Position numbers and translations under genes: made by a program. The notes beneath the pieces were generated by a model that was given only the letters and a program-made list of their open reading frames with translations, was not told where the DNA came from and ran no database searches. Positions 39,825-49,030 of a DNA stretch of 54,743 nt are shown one piece after another. The stretch comes from a virus. Position 1 is the stretch's first letter; each line of letters begins with the position of its first letter. Location: positions 1 through 54,743 of IMG/VR virus record IMGVR_UViG_3300032401_000014; one strand, written 5' to 3'.

Positions 39825-40083
39825 TACCCACCTCGTATGATACAATCTCGTCAGTATCCGGGTCTCTCCTCCATAGAGTTCCATCCTGACGTTTCCATGT
39901 GTCGCCCGGTTTATGAATAGACCGCTCAAGTATTTCAATGGCTTTTTTTACAATTTTTTCTTGTTCAATTTCTTTTTTAAATTCCGCAAGAGCCTCGTCG
40001 AGTGCTTCCTCCTCCCAGTCTGCCAATTCACCATTGACAAACCCACAAGTCCCGCCTCCGTCTGGATGCCAACTATTTTTCAT
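39805..40083 (-). CDS. Small protein with W-DG motif, polyvalent-type linker
   Basis: A 92-residue protein. An acidic coiled-coil (EEEALDEALAEFKKEIEQEK) is followed by DTWKRQDGTLWRRDPDTDEIV, a short W-x-DG-x-x-W/R motif also found three times in the giant upstream protein. The start overlaps that gene's stop as ATGA. Perhaps a split-off piece of the same polyvalent system. Confidence 0.55.
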   Translation of the reverse strand: MKNSWHPDGGGTCGFVNGELADWEEEALDEALAEFKKEIEQEKIVKKAIEILERSIHKPGDTWKRQDGTLWRRDPDTDEIVSYEVGIGKNTP

Positions 40084-43000
40084 TCTGTCTGTGCCCTCCT
40101 TGCTCTAAATTGCATATATTTTTCATACTGTCTTAAAGATCGAGAACCGGGTGTCAAATCAAAAACAGCGTTGCTCAATGAAAATCCGTAACGCTCCCAA
40201 ATCTCCGGCCCTTTCGGTAAATCAATTATATCCTGTACGGAAGTACACCGCTTCACCTGCGTAATTTCTTCTTCAGTCCATGTCGGGCCTGTTCTGCCCG
40301 TCATCCTGCTGGCAACTGAACTCCCCTGTATGTCCTGATTAAATCCAAACTTCGCCCATGTGATATACCCGCAATACGACCCAGTTCTACGCATATTTTG
40401 TTTCAATCTTTTCGCCGCATCCTCGTGCGTCATTCCTTCGGCGGTCATAATCAATTTTATTTTTTCCTCTTTCGTATATCCATCCCCATCCCCTGCGGCT
40501 TGACATTTTACACTGCGGGCTCCAAGCTGAGCTGATGTTGTGAAAAGCTGGAGGGCGGCCTGACTCACCGCACCTTCGGAATATTCAGGGTGATCGGGAT
40601 TCGTGCGTATGTAATGAAAATCAACATTGACTCCGTTACTGCCCTTGCGGATTGTCGTTCTCGTAACATACGGAACGCCATTTGAATTGTTGCCTCCTTC
40701 GGGATTTATAGATACCTCTATTTCATAAGCATCAATGCTCTGCACGACAATATGGTCATTCAATCTAAAAGCACCTGATATTTGTGCCAAGTCTCGGTCG
40801 TTTATGTCCCAGCCGTTATCCCAGAGTTTTTCTTTTATCTTGTCACGAGAAAGACCTAAACCCTCAAAATTTGTATAACTCTTATAATTCTCACGGGGCC
40901 GTGCTTCGCTAATCCTCTCAAATTTTTTCCTCGCTTCGGCTATCTGACGAGCCTGCTCCTCGGCCTCTTTCCGTTTCGCTTCGTCATACACGGCGACGTG
41001 CTTATCAACAGCCTCGATAAATTTCTTCGGCTTGAACCCGGTATAATGATTGAGCATGGCTTCGCTGACTTCATTTTTTAATTTCGTCTGCTGAACAGGA
41101 GTCAATTTTCTGCTGTTTGAATCTATGTAATGATTCATCGCCCACGCCTGCTCGAACTCTCGCCTCTGCCGAAGTCCCTGCGTAGCGGCTTCGGGCAGTC
41201 CCGACAGCCAGTCAAAATATTCGGCATGAGCATCTCTGACGCCGTTGCTAATTCTGCCCGTTATATCCTCTGCGGTTGAAGCTCTTTTCTGAAAGTCTTT
41301 ATAATTAAATTCAGTCCCCAGTGCGAGTGCTTCTGCGACAAAAATATCCAACTGATACGGCCGCAGAGTCCTGTTTTGAACATTGCGAATCAATTCTTTG
41401 CTTGCGTTATCCTTATCTCCAGCATCGAGGTAATGTTTAAATCTATCCTCGACTGACATATCCTCCTGAGCTTTCGCACTGGCCTGGTCTCGCCTTCGTA
41501 TCAGACCTTTTTTCGTTTTCGTCAATACGTCAATAGTCAAAGTTCCACGGGAAAATTTCTCATTTACTCCCTGCACGATAACCGTTTTTTCTGTCTCTTC
41601 GAAAAAATCCTGTTTCTTTATATACGCAATAAGCAGGTCTCGTGCCTCTTCAATTTTCCCCTCCCGTATTAGCTTTCTATATTTTAAATTCGTGCTTCTG
41701 AACTCTTTCAAAAATGCTTCATCTGTCTGTGTGAGACCGATACGAGTTCCGGGTACGGCTGGCTCCTCTGCGGCCCCCACGGGCTCCCCGGTATCAGGGT
41801 CGATCGCTGGCTCTGCCGGAGTCGCTGGAGCTGTCCGGGTGCGTCTTTGCCGTGTACTCTCGTGCCCTGCGGCCGCCTCCTCCATCCCTCTGCGGAACAA
41901 GTGCCCGGCGAGCGATCTTGTAAGGATGTCATTCTTCATGGCATCGAGATCGGCCTGCGTGAGAGTTCCTCTTTGTAGCTTCTGGTACATCTTTTTCATG
42001 ATCGAATCCCGTGCCGTTCCGGGAGCATATTGATCGGCGAGATATTCCCTGAGAAGTCGTTTTACTTTGTTAGTGTCACTGCCTGCATCTAAAACCTGAT
42101 CTCGCATATTCTTGAACTGGGCATCATCGAACTCTGCCGATGATGCGATAGTACCAGAAACAGGAGCATTGCCCTGACCCTGCCCTTCTGCCATCTTTAG
42201 CCATGCTGTTAGATTAAAACTTCTAAAGTCATTGTGATTGTCACGAGCCGCCGAAAGAGCTTGTTCTAAAGCCTCTCTCTGCACTCTCGTTATACGTCCT
42301 GCTTCTTCTAGTTGTATTAAATATCCATTCAATATACTGCTGGCTGTTGCAAAATTATTAGTTGACAATGAACGAACAACTGCATCCAGAACTCTCGTAG
42401 TCTCTGATTCACGAAATCCGTGTGCCTCTGGTGCTGTAGTATCCGCCGCCGCCTCTCGTGGGCCCGGAGCCCGTGTCTGCTCGATTGCCCCGGTGTTAGG
42501 ATTGTGCCACCACCACGAGCCGTCAGTATGTTGCCACTTCTGCGATTTATAGACCATCGACTTTTTGATGTTCGGGTCTTGAGGATTGAACGTCCCGGCG
42601 TTGTCAGTAGCCTTTATCTGCGTAGGCTCAAAGGCTATCCAAACTCGATGAGGCTTTCCACCTGATATTTTCCCGCCAATGTGAGTCAGTCCGTCATACC
42701 CGAAAGACTTTATCATCTCGCTGACTCCATCATTTGAAATTAACGATGCGAGACCTCCCCACTGATCTGTCCCGTATTGGTTCGAGTTAATTAAAAATAT
42801 ATCGCTGTCTTTATCTTTAATTCCGATCATCGTTCCGGGCCCATACTCAGGCCCGGTTCTTGATCCAATTTCGTATTTGTACCCGTTGCCCTGTAAATGC
42901 TTCGCAATCAATTCATACATTTTTTTCTCTTGACCAAAACCATTATCAACATCGAACGGTTGTCTGATATTCAAATAACATTCATATATTTTATTTGATG

Positions 43001-45008
43001 TATCAACTCGTTCTGTTTTCAATTTGATTTCTTGTCGTTTTTTATCCCAATCATCACGGATACTTGTGTCCATGAGACTGTCATCCCTCGGATTTACAGC
43101 AGGCAACTGAAACATATACGCCACAATTGGGTCAACTCCTGAAACGTCAATGTTGTCCCCACTCTCGGCTATTTTCTCGTATGATTCTCCGTGTCCGTTT
43201 ACCATTTCGAGCTTTTTAATTCCACCTTCATCAAGTATCTCTGCCGTTACTTCATCATCAGCATTATATAAACCTGTCTTGAATACATCAATATGCTCAT
43301 TCAGAAAATCTTTTATTTTCTCAAGCTGTTCTTCGCTTATCGTAGTTTTGTATTTCGTTGATCTGCTTGTCGCATAACCCTCTGCAACATTTTTATCTTC
43401 TGTAAAATAAAAACCATGTCCATATAATCCCGGAGCTGTCCTCGATTTATCAAAGGCTTCAAATCCGCCCGTCGGTGTCCCGTGATATACAACCTTGACT
43501 CCCTGCGGCGTCTCGGCGTGCGTCATGTGTGCTGTCTCCTGCGGCTCTCCACTGCTTTTCTTGACAACCTTGCTGGCGTGAGCTGGGTCGCCCTCCCAGT
43601 CACCGAACCAGCTCTTGAAAGGCTGGCTCTTCACAAGCTGGGCCTTGTTGACGGCTGGTGCTTTCTGCTGTGCCGCTTCTCTCGGAGCTGACGGCTCGTC
43701 AGTGTGTGCCTGCCGAGACTTCGGTGCTGGAACCTCGACGATATTCCCTGTCTTGTCGTAATCGTGCCAGCCTGTCGAGCTTCTCTTCGCAGGCCACGCC
43801 TTCTCGACTGACTGATCGTCAGGCGGCAGATCGCCTTCTCCTTTCAAAAAGGCAATGTACTGGTCAAGTTCCCGTCTCGTTTGCTCAGGTACGAGAGTCT
43901 CGTCCATTTTTCTAAGAGTCTCTCGACTGATCTCATGAATATCTTCTGACATCTGCACCATCGTTTGCAGTTCTTTTTTGAGCTTCATAAAATAAATTCT
44001 CGGCCTGCCATCTCTCACATAGTCCCATCCGGGCGGAGCATACTGATCGTTCCACGGCTCTGTCTTGTAAATCTCGAACCCGTGCTCTTCGTATAGACTG
44101 GCCAACTTGTCTCCGATGCAATCAAGATGATTTCCTCCGTTGATGATCGCCGTGTTAATCAACTTTTTAATACGTCCCTTTCCTCCAGAAAAAACAGAGA
44201 TGATGTCTCCATCGGGAGCGACCGCACATCCAGACTTTCCGTCGTCAGAAAGAAACGTCTTGACCTTCATGGCATCATACTCTTTCTCCGAGTAGGTAGT
44301 GAGCCACGGCTTCCATCGAACCGGAATATTTGTGTCACGACTATTTACAAACTTATTGAAATCCGAAAGATCATAATTGACAACCTCTTTGTCCAGAGGC
44401 TCGTTCTCTTTTTGCCTGGGCATGTACTCTGGTTTTTTGTTTTCTGCCGGAGGTCTGTTTTTCCCTGGGGCCTCCCCGGTATCCTTTCTGTCGTCTGTCG
44501 TTACCAGCTCCCAGTCCCCGCCGGGAGTCTTTCTGTGCTTCGTCCCATCCGACCATGTGTGAACCGTTCCCTGCGGAACTTCTTTCGCCTTCTCAACCAT
44601 GATAGACTTCGCAACACCGATACACCTGAACATGAACTCACGAGTCGATATGCCGAGTATCTGAGCGGCGGCATAGTGATTAAAATTACTTTTGTTTATC
44701 AGTAGATTCTCGATCTGAGAATTGATGTGGTTGTCCCGTTCGATCTCTTTCAAGAGTAAGCGTTCGGTCTGAGACTTCAGGACACGAATACGATTTGCGA
44801 GCTGTGATTGATAGAGACTCTTGTACGAGAGCCCGGCTTCGGAAAGTGCAATCGCAAGTGCCTGGTCATAGTCGGTAACGACCTTGCCATTCGACTTCAA
44901 TGTGCCAGCCTTGAACTCGCCCATGACACGGGCCATCTTATCGTCCTTCGCATCCTTGTTCACGACCTTCTTTTTTGTTATGACGGTGACGTGCTTTTTA
45001 GAGGCCAT
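40080..45008 (-). CDS. Giant polyvalent head protein with ADP-ribosyltransferase-like domain
   Basis: A 1642-residue protein between the portal and MuF-like genes. Visible parts: a helical N-terminus (1-145); a W-DG motif (150-156); an acetyltransferase-like domain (about 235-345; SGCAVAPDGDIISVFSGGKG, INGGNHLDCIGDKLASLYEEHGF); an ADP-ribosyltransferase of polyvalent-protein type (about 460-815; KSWFGDWEGDPAHASKVV, VVYHGT, GHGFYFTEDKNVAEGYA, VWIAFEPTQIKA, NPQDPNIKKS); another W-DG motif; a long charged helical region (about 870-1370); and a C-terminal domain (about 1371-1642; YCGYITWAKFGF). Polyvalent proteins are thought to be injected with the DNA to modify host targets. The start lacks a strong site. 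Confidence 0.75.
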   Translation of the reverse strand: MASKKHVTVITKKKVVNKDAKDDKMARVMGEFKAGTLKSNGKVVTDYDQALAIALSEAGLSYKSLYQSQLANRIRVLKSQTERLLLKEIERDNHINSQIENLLINKSNFNHYAAAQILGISTREFMFRCIGVAKSIMVEKAKEVPQGTVHTWSDGTKHRKTPGGDWELVTTDDRKDTGEAPGKNRPPAENKKPEYMPRQKENEPLDKEVVNYDLSDFNKFVNSRDTNIPVRWKPWLTTYSEKEYDAMKVKTFLSDDGKSGCAVAPDGDIISVFSGGKGRIKKLINTAIINGGNHLDCIGDKLASLYEEHGFEIYKTEPWNDQYAPPGWDYVRDGRPRIYFMKLKKELQTMVQMSEDIHEISRETLRKMDETLVPEQTRRELDQYIAFLKGEGDLPPDDQSVEKAWPAKRSSTGWHDYDKTGNIVEVPAPKSRQAHTDEPSAPREAAQQKAPAVNKAQLVKSQPFKSWFGDWEGDPAHASKVVKKSSGEPQETAHMTHAETPQGVKVVYHGTPTGGFEAFDKSRTAPGLYGHGFYFTEDKNVAEGYATSRSTKYKTTISEEQLEKIKDFLNEHIDVFKTGLYNADDEVTAEILDEGGIKKLEMVNGHGESYEKIAESGDNIDVSGVDPIVAYMFQLPAVNPRDDSLMDTSIRDDWDKKRQEIKLKTERVDTSNKIYECYLNIRQPFDVDNGFGQEKKMYELIAKHLQGNGYKYEIGSRTGPEYGPGTMIGIKDKDSDIFLINSNQYGTDQWGGLASLISNDGVSEMIKSFGYDGLTHIGGKISGGKPHRVWIAFEPTQIKATDNAGTFNPQDPNIKKSMVYKSQKWQHTDGSWWWHNPNTGAIEQTRAPGPREAAADTTAPEAHGFRESETTRVLDAVVRSLSTNNFATASSILNGYLIQLEEAGRITRVQREALEQALSAARDNHNDFRSFNLTAWLKMAEGQGQGNAPVSGTIASSAEFDDAQFKNMRDQVLDAGSDTNKVKRLLREYLADQYAPGTARDSIMKKMYQKLQRGTLTQADLDAMKNDILTRSLAGHLFRRGMEEAAAGHESTRQRRTRTAPATPAEPAIDPDTGEPVGAAEEPAVPGTRIGLTQTDEAFLKEFRSTNLKYRKLIREGKIEEARDLLIAYIKKQDFFEETEKTVIVQGVNEKFSRGTLTIDVLTKTKKGLIRRRDQASAKAQEDMSVEDRFKHYLDAGDKDNASKELIRNVQNRTLRPYQLDIFVAEALALGTEFNYKDFQKRASTAEDITGRISNGVRDAHAEYFDWLSGLPEAATQGLRQRREFEQAWAMNHYIDSNSRKLTPVQQTKLKNEVSEAMLNHYTGFKPKKFIEAVDKHVAVYDEAKRKEAEEQARQIAEARKKFERISEARPRENYKSYTNFEGLGLSRDKIKEKLWDNGWDINDRDLAQISGAFRLNDHIVVQSIDAYEIEVSINPEGGNNSNGVPYVTRTTIRKGSNGVNVDFHYIRTNPDHPEYSEGAVSQAALQLFTTSAQLGARSVKCQAAGDGDGYTKEEKIKLIMTAEGMTHEDAAKRLKQNMRRTGSYCGYITWAKFGFNQDIQGSSVASRMTGRTGPTWTEEEITQVKRCTSVQDIIDLPKGPEIWERYGFSLSNAVFDLTPGSRSLRQYEKYMQFRARRAQTE

Positions 45009-45029
45009 AGCCGATGTCCAGATATGTTT

Positions 45030-45215
45030 TCATGATAGCACCCTCTCTATTCTGTCTATCATCTGTTCAGGTGTGAGGCTATCGTCGCCCAACACATTCG
45101 TCATGATGTCGTCCTGCACTGTGTTATAAAACGACGAGAGATCAAGAACCAGCGGGCTTATGATCTCATCGAACTCTGACATTTTCAATTTGCGATCTTT
45201 TACGATAACTGGCAT
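45030..45215 (-). CDS. Hypothetical small acidic protein
   Basis: A 61-residue acidic helical protein (MPVIVKDRKLKMSEFDEII...). I chose the ATG at 45215, which follows GAGGAGCTGAA; the frame extends upstream into the next gene. Located between portal and polyvalent genes. Function unknown. Confidence 0.55.
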   Translation of the reverse strand: MPVIVKDRKLKMSEFDEIISPLVLDLSSFYNTVQDDIMTNVLGDDSLTPEQMIDRIERVLS

Positions 45216-45216
45216 T

Positions 45217-45384
45217 TCAGCTCCTCGTGCAATCGTTCTGTTTGCAGTGCAGGCAGTCCTCGTCGCAAGGATACCCTGCAAGCACCGGGCTTAAAAAAAT
45301 AATATCACGGGTGAATTGTTCATAGTTCAGATTTATTTTCTGATTCGTACCATCTCTCAAAAAGTGCGAATCGAGAACTCTCAT
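45217..45384 (-). CDS. Small protein with C-terminal Cys cluster
   Basis: A 55-residue protein starting MRVLDSHFLRDGTNQK. Its C-terminus has four spaced cysteines (YPCDEDCLHCKQNDC), a probable metal site. Its ATG overlaps the previous stop as ATGA and its stop is one base from the next start, so it fits the operon. Function unknown. Confidence 0.6.
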   Translation of the reverse strand: MRVLDSHFLRDGTNQKINLNYEQFTRDIIFLSPVLAGYPCDEDCLHCKQNDCTRS

Positions 45385-45629
45385 GCTTCTGGGTCTTTCG
45401 GCCCTTCTGCTTCGAGTTTTTTCTTCTCGATCTCTGCGTCTATCTTGATGTTATATAGTTGATCTTCAGAGAACGAAACATACGCCCCAGGAATCCCTTC
45501 CAGCTCGACGAGATATACGATCGTCCCGCCTTTCTTGAATAGTATCTGCTCGACAATTCCTCGTCTGAGTGGTTGGGCCACTTCTGACACCGTATCGCCC
45601 AGTCCGTACTTCGTGGTAAAATCTGCCAT
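45381..45629 (-). CDS. Hypothetical protein, SH3-like
   Basis: An 82-residue protein. YGLGDTVSEVAQPLRRGIVEQILFKKGGTIVYLVELEG has the look of a small SH3-like beta barrel, followed by a charged helix. The ATG at 45629 follows AGAGAGGTTTAAC and lies just after the portal stop. Probably a head accessory, but unproven. Confidence 0.55.
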   Translation of the reverse strand: MADFTTKYGLGDTVSEVAQPLRRGIVEQILFKKGGTIVYLVELEGIPGAYVSFSEDQLYNIKIDAEIEKKKLEAEGPKDPEA

Positions 45630-45630
45630 G

Positions 45631-47202
45631 TTAAACCTCTCTTGTATATTGTGGATTAAGTTGATCTTGCCCTGGCTGTCCTTGTTGCTGTCCCTTCGCT
45701 CCTGCTGGCTTATCAAACTCTTCGCCGTCAAACGGGTCTTTGTTCAAGTCCTCAGCTCTGATCTCGTTTACCGATACAACGCCTGAGCTGATCTTACGTT
45801 GAATTAAGTTCCATTCTTTCTCCTCGTTTTTCTGTGCCTCAAACTCCAGCTTATAACCATAACCGAACCGATAGGGCACGATGTCGTATGTCCAAAGTGA
45901 TTCGAGTTGCTGAAGTATCGGCAGAATCGCCCGGCTGTGCATGATCTCCTCTTGAGACTCCGCTGTCGATCGACCGCTCGTCGTGTCTGAACCTGATAGA
46001 TTCATTTCCATGTTTGTCGCTCCGAACACGAGAGCGACTTCTTCCCTGATTTTGTCCTGCCGGGTCATCTGCATCTCCATCGTATTCTCACGAGATAGGT
46101 CAACGACCTCGATCGTGTTCCCTGAGTACGTGGCGATCGCATTTTTTCTCGGCGTGCTCATCTTCTGCTCGATTCTCTGCATCTCATCTGAATTGATCGG
46201 CACTCTCATATCGTCAGCGTCCATTCTGCCGAACGGAAAGTTATCAGCTATGACAACCATCTTTTCGGGTGGCTTCGTGCCATCTGCCTGCTCCGCCATG
46301 AGTTTATCGAACATGAGACTCTCTGCGGTTTTGTTAATGAGGGCTTCGAGCGGAATCAGACCGTAGGCTCTGGCTGAGGTAGGGATATAACAAGAGTAGG
46401 ACAGCTCGTCGCCGTAATATATCTTAGGCTCGTATCCGGCCATGACCTGCACGTATGCGTTGAGTCCCCCAACGAATCGCTCCTTGAGGGGCATAATTGT
46501 TCCTCCGGGCAATATAAATACATTTTCTATTTTACCTCCGACTTTCTGTTTGTAGTGTGAGCATTGCCCATGAACCAGAAGATCGAATACGAATTGCTTC
46601 GTGTGATTCTCCCATGTCTCTTTGCTGTTGGGCCGCAAGCACCAGTCCTGAACCCTTTCAGCAACGTCCATCTTCGCAGACTTGATTCTCTTTCCCCAAC
46701 GCCAGATACAGCCTTTGAAGTTCGAGCCGTCAGGGAGCAGATCGGGAAGCTCGACCGAGAGCTTCTGATACAGGCGGTTGCGGGCGACCATGAATTTTAA
46801 GTCCTCAGAACCCTCGAACTCTCTGAACATCGAGTAAAACATCTTCATCTTATCTGCGGTCTTGTCTTCGTCGTTTTTCATCGGTATGATTTTGAATGGT
46901 ATGCCTGAAATGCGGTTCATGCGATTGACGACGACGGCGTGCACTGGTGCACACAACCTTGTAATGCCAAGCCGCTCGTCAATGGAGAGATAGAATAACG
47001 CCTGCTCATACGTTCCGGTCATCAACTCCCCGGTGCGTGTACGTCCTGTGATTGCTTGTACTTGTGATAGAGTATAGACTGAGTAGCCACGCTTGAGAGC
47101 ATCGCCCTGGCCCAGCGTGAAGCGTCCTGGGAGGTCTGGATAGAGTGTCTCGTAAGTGTTTGCGATCGCCTTCTGAATCTCACGTCCGTAAGCATCTAAC
47201 AT
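45631..47202 (-). CDS. Portal protein
   Basis: A 523-residue portal. Typical features: a helical wing and stem (YGLIPLEALINKTAESLMFDKLMAEQ), an antireceptor-side pattern RQDKIREEVALVFGATNMEMNLSGSDTTSGRSTAESQEE, and a Gln/Pro-rich C-terminus. It forms the 12-fold ring through which DNA is packaged and to which the connector binds. It follows terminase and has its own consensus promoter (47228-47256). Confidence 0.82.
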   Translation of the reverse strand: MLDAYGREIQKAIANTYETLYPDLPGRFTLGQGDALKRGYSVYTLSQVQAITGRTRTGELMTGTYEQALFYLSIDERLGITRLCAPVHAVVVNRMNRISGIPFKIIPMKNDEDKTADKMKMFYSMFREFEGSEDLKFMVARNRLYQKLSVELPDLLPDGSNFKGCIWRWGKRIKSAKMDVAERVQDWCLRPNSKETWENHTKQFVFDLLVHGQCSHYKQKVGGKIENVFILPGGTIMPLKERFVGGLNAYVQVMAGYEPKIYYGDELSYSCYIPTSARAYGLIPLEALINKTAESLMFDKLMAEQADGTKPPEKMVVIADNFPFGRMDADDMRVPINSDEMQRIEQKMSTPRKNAIATYSGNTIEVVDLSRENTMEMQMTRQDKIREEVALVFGATNMEMNLSGSDTTSGRSTAESQEEIMHSRAILPILQQLESLWTYDIVPYRFGYGYKLEFEAQKNEEKEWNLIQRKISSGVVSVNEIRAEDLNKDPFDGEEFDKPAGAKGQQQGQPGQDQLNPQYTREV

Positions 47203-47227
47203 GGCAAGCCTCTCAATATATAGTTAA

Positions 47228-47256
47228 ATTATAGCACTCTAACATCTATTTGTCAA
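47228..47256 (-). promoter_or_regulatory. Consensus sigma-70-type promoter upstream of portal
   Basis: TTGACA (47251-47256), exactly 17 bases, TATAAT (47228-47233) on the minus strand, in the 63-bp gap between terminase and portal. Both boxes match the consensus perfectly, so it should drive strong transcription of head and tail genes. Confidence 0.85.
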
Positions 47257-47265
47257 TGATTTTCT

Positions 47266-48585
47266 TTATGCCGCACGCTTCATGGCCTGAATGAATCCGC
47301 CCAGAGAATCCGGTGCGTCGTTACGCTTCGCATACTCGCTGTATTTCACGATCTGCGTCACGTACTCACGGGTATCAGGGTCAACAAGCAGACCGTTGTT
47401 GAAATAAATACTGTTCCAGTTCTTCTTCGCATAGTGCACAATTCTGAAGTGCTTATTCTTATACTGCTGAACGCCTCTCACGACCAGTCCTCGCTTTTCC
47501 ATCTCGTAGCCGACGGCAACCTGGGCGGCGTTGTACTCGATATTGAGCACTCTGACGTTGTAGCCCTTGCAGTAGAACTCGACTCTATCATACGTCTTGT
47601 CGATCTGTCCGTACCAAGCGTAGCCTGCCGCAACGTAATACTTCCCGCCACTGAACCCACCGATCGTCAGTGCGTTTGAATCCTCTCCTCCGAACGCTGG
47701 GTCGAGATATGCCACGAGCACCAGGTCGTCCGGAACGTCAATGTATTTGATGTCAGGGAATATCCGCTCGGTAACGTCGATCGGGTTTTGTTGATAGAGA
47801 GCCTCCCAAATCTTGAGAGTCGTCCCGCTTTTTATCGACATGAGTTCTTCGAGTGAGTATCGTTCAGGCCAGAGCGGTTGATTATTCTCATCTACTGCCG
47901 GAAGCGTAAGCACGTCCCAGATACCAGGCTCGTGCATGAGAAGTTTGCCCGTCAGGTCGTCCTCACCCCACCGAGTCTGAATTATTACTATGGCGGCGTT
48001 CGGGTGCAACCGTGTCCTGAGTGTCGAGCAATACCAGTCCCAAATCTTCTCTTGAATCGTGGTTGACATCGCCTCTTCCCAGTTCTTCACCGGGTCATCA
48101 ATGATCGCAAGGTCAGCTCCCCTGCCAGTGATCGCACCGCCAACGCCAGCACCCACGCCCACGCCTCCTTGCACTGTCTCCCAGCGGTTAGCGGCTTTAA
48201 TGTCGTCCTTGAGCTGAACGTCAAAAACCCGCTGGTATAGCGGGTCTTGAACTATATTACGAATCCACCGGGTAAAGTCGATGGCAAGCGTATCTGCGTA
48301 GGATGTTATTATAATCTGCGAGCTGGGCCTGTTGCCGAGGAACCATGAAGGAAATAGTTTCGAGGCAAGCCAACTCTTGCCGTGTCGTGGCGGCTCGTTG
48401 ATTATCAGCCGCTTTATCTTTCCATCATACACCTGCTGGAGCTTCTCTGCAATCTGCTTGATGTGTTTCGGTGTCTGGAACTCTGGATTGATAACTTTTG
48501 CGTAAGTGAGAAGATCGAGCCTGCTCGCCTGAACCAGAAATAGACGACGTGCGGCTTCCATCTGTTCGTTACTCAACGCCTGCAA
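47266..48585 (-). CDS. terL: Terminase large subunit
   Basis: A 439-residue packaging ATPase/nuclease. Walker A is PPRHGKS (65-71), Walker B IIDD (161-164), and the RNase H-type nuclease begins YLDPAFGG (D295). A Gly-rich segment (GGVGVGAGVGGAITGRGADLA) precedes Walker B, as usual. It cuts concatemers and drives DNA into the prohead through the portal. It overlaps the small subunit gene by 17 bases. Confidence 0.92.
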   Translation of the reverse strand: MQALSNEQMEAARRLFLVQASRLDLLTYAKVINPEFQTPKHIKQIAEKLQQVYDGKIKRLIINEPPRHGKSWLASKLFPSWFLGNRPSSQIIITSYADTLAIDFTRWIRNIVQDPLYQRVFDVQLKDDIKAANRWETVQGGVGVGAGVGGAITGRGADLAIIDDPVKNWEEAMSTTIQEKIWDWYCSTLRTRLHPNAAIVIIQTRWGEDDLTGKLLMHEPGIWDVLTLPAVDENNQPLWPERYSLEELMSIKSGTTLKIWEALYQQNPIDVTERIFPDIKYIDVPDDLVLVAYLDPAFGGEDSNALTIGGFSGGKYYVAAGYAWYGQIDKTYDRVEFYCKGYNVRVLNIEYNAAQVAVGYEMEKRGLVVRGVQQYKNKHFRIVHYAKKNWNSIYFNNGLLVDPDTREYVTQIVKYSEYAKRNDAPDSLGGFIQAMKRAA

Positions 48586-48973
48586 GCATCCTCCCGATCT
48601 TGATAATCTCTTCTGCCGACTGCCCGCCCAGTAGCGTCATGATGTCCCGATCTTCGCCTTCCTTCCCGACGAATCGGTGAGACTCGATCGGCTTACCATA
48701 CGCCCTGTCCTCGTAATTCTTAATGAGTCGCTCATCACAGGTAAGGTACGAGTTCAATATAACTCGCTCGCCCAGTGTAATGTCGGGGGCCTTGAACCGC
48801 CTTTCTGCTTCGGCGAGAGTATAACCCCGGATTCTCACAACGTCGCCCACCAGTTTATCGTAGCTGTCATGGAGAGCCGATCTGATCTCAGCCGGGAGCT
48901 TCTTGCGACCACCAGTGCTCACATGCCCCGGCTTGAACTGTCCTGAATGTCGTTGTCCCTTTTTAAGTGGCAT
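48569..48973 (-). CDS. terS: Terminase small subunit (probable)
   Basis: A 134-residue basic protein (MPLKKGQRHSGQFKPGHVSTGGRKKLP...) directly before the large terminase. The N-terminus is basic and Gly-rich and probably binds DNA; a helical middle part (SALHDSYDKLVGDVVRIRGYTLAEAERRF) would form the ring. Identification rests on position and general character. Confidence 0.7.
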   Translation of the reverse strand: MPLKKGQRHSGQFKPGHVSTGGRKKLPAEIRSALHDSYDKLVGDVVRIRGYTLAEAERRFKAPDITLGERVILNSYLTCDERLIKNYEDRAYGKPIESHRFVGKEGEDRDIMTLLGGQSAEEIIKIGRMLAGVE

Positions 48974-49003
48974 CTCAATTCTCTCTCAATTCTATGTAAC
49001 CAA

Positions 49004-49030
49004 GTTATACACTTTATTTGTTTATGTCAA
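49004..49030 (-). promoter_or_regulatory. Possible promoter upstream of terminase genes
   Basis: TTGACA (49025-49030) and TATAAC (49004-49009) on the minus strand, but with only a 15-base spacer. It lies in the gap between the second radical SAM gene and terS. The short spacer makes it weak or wrong. Confidence 0.35.
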
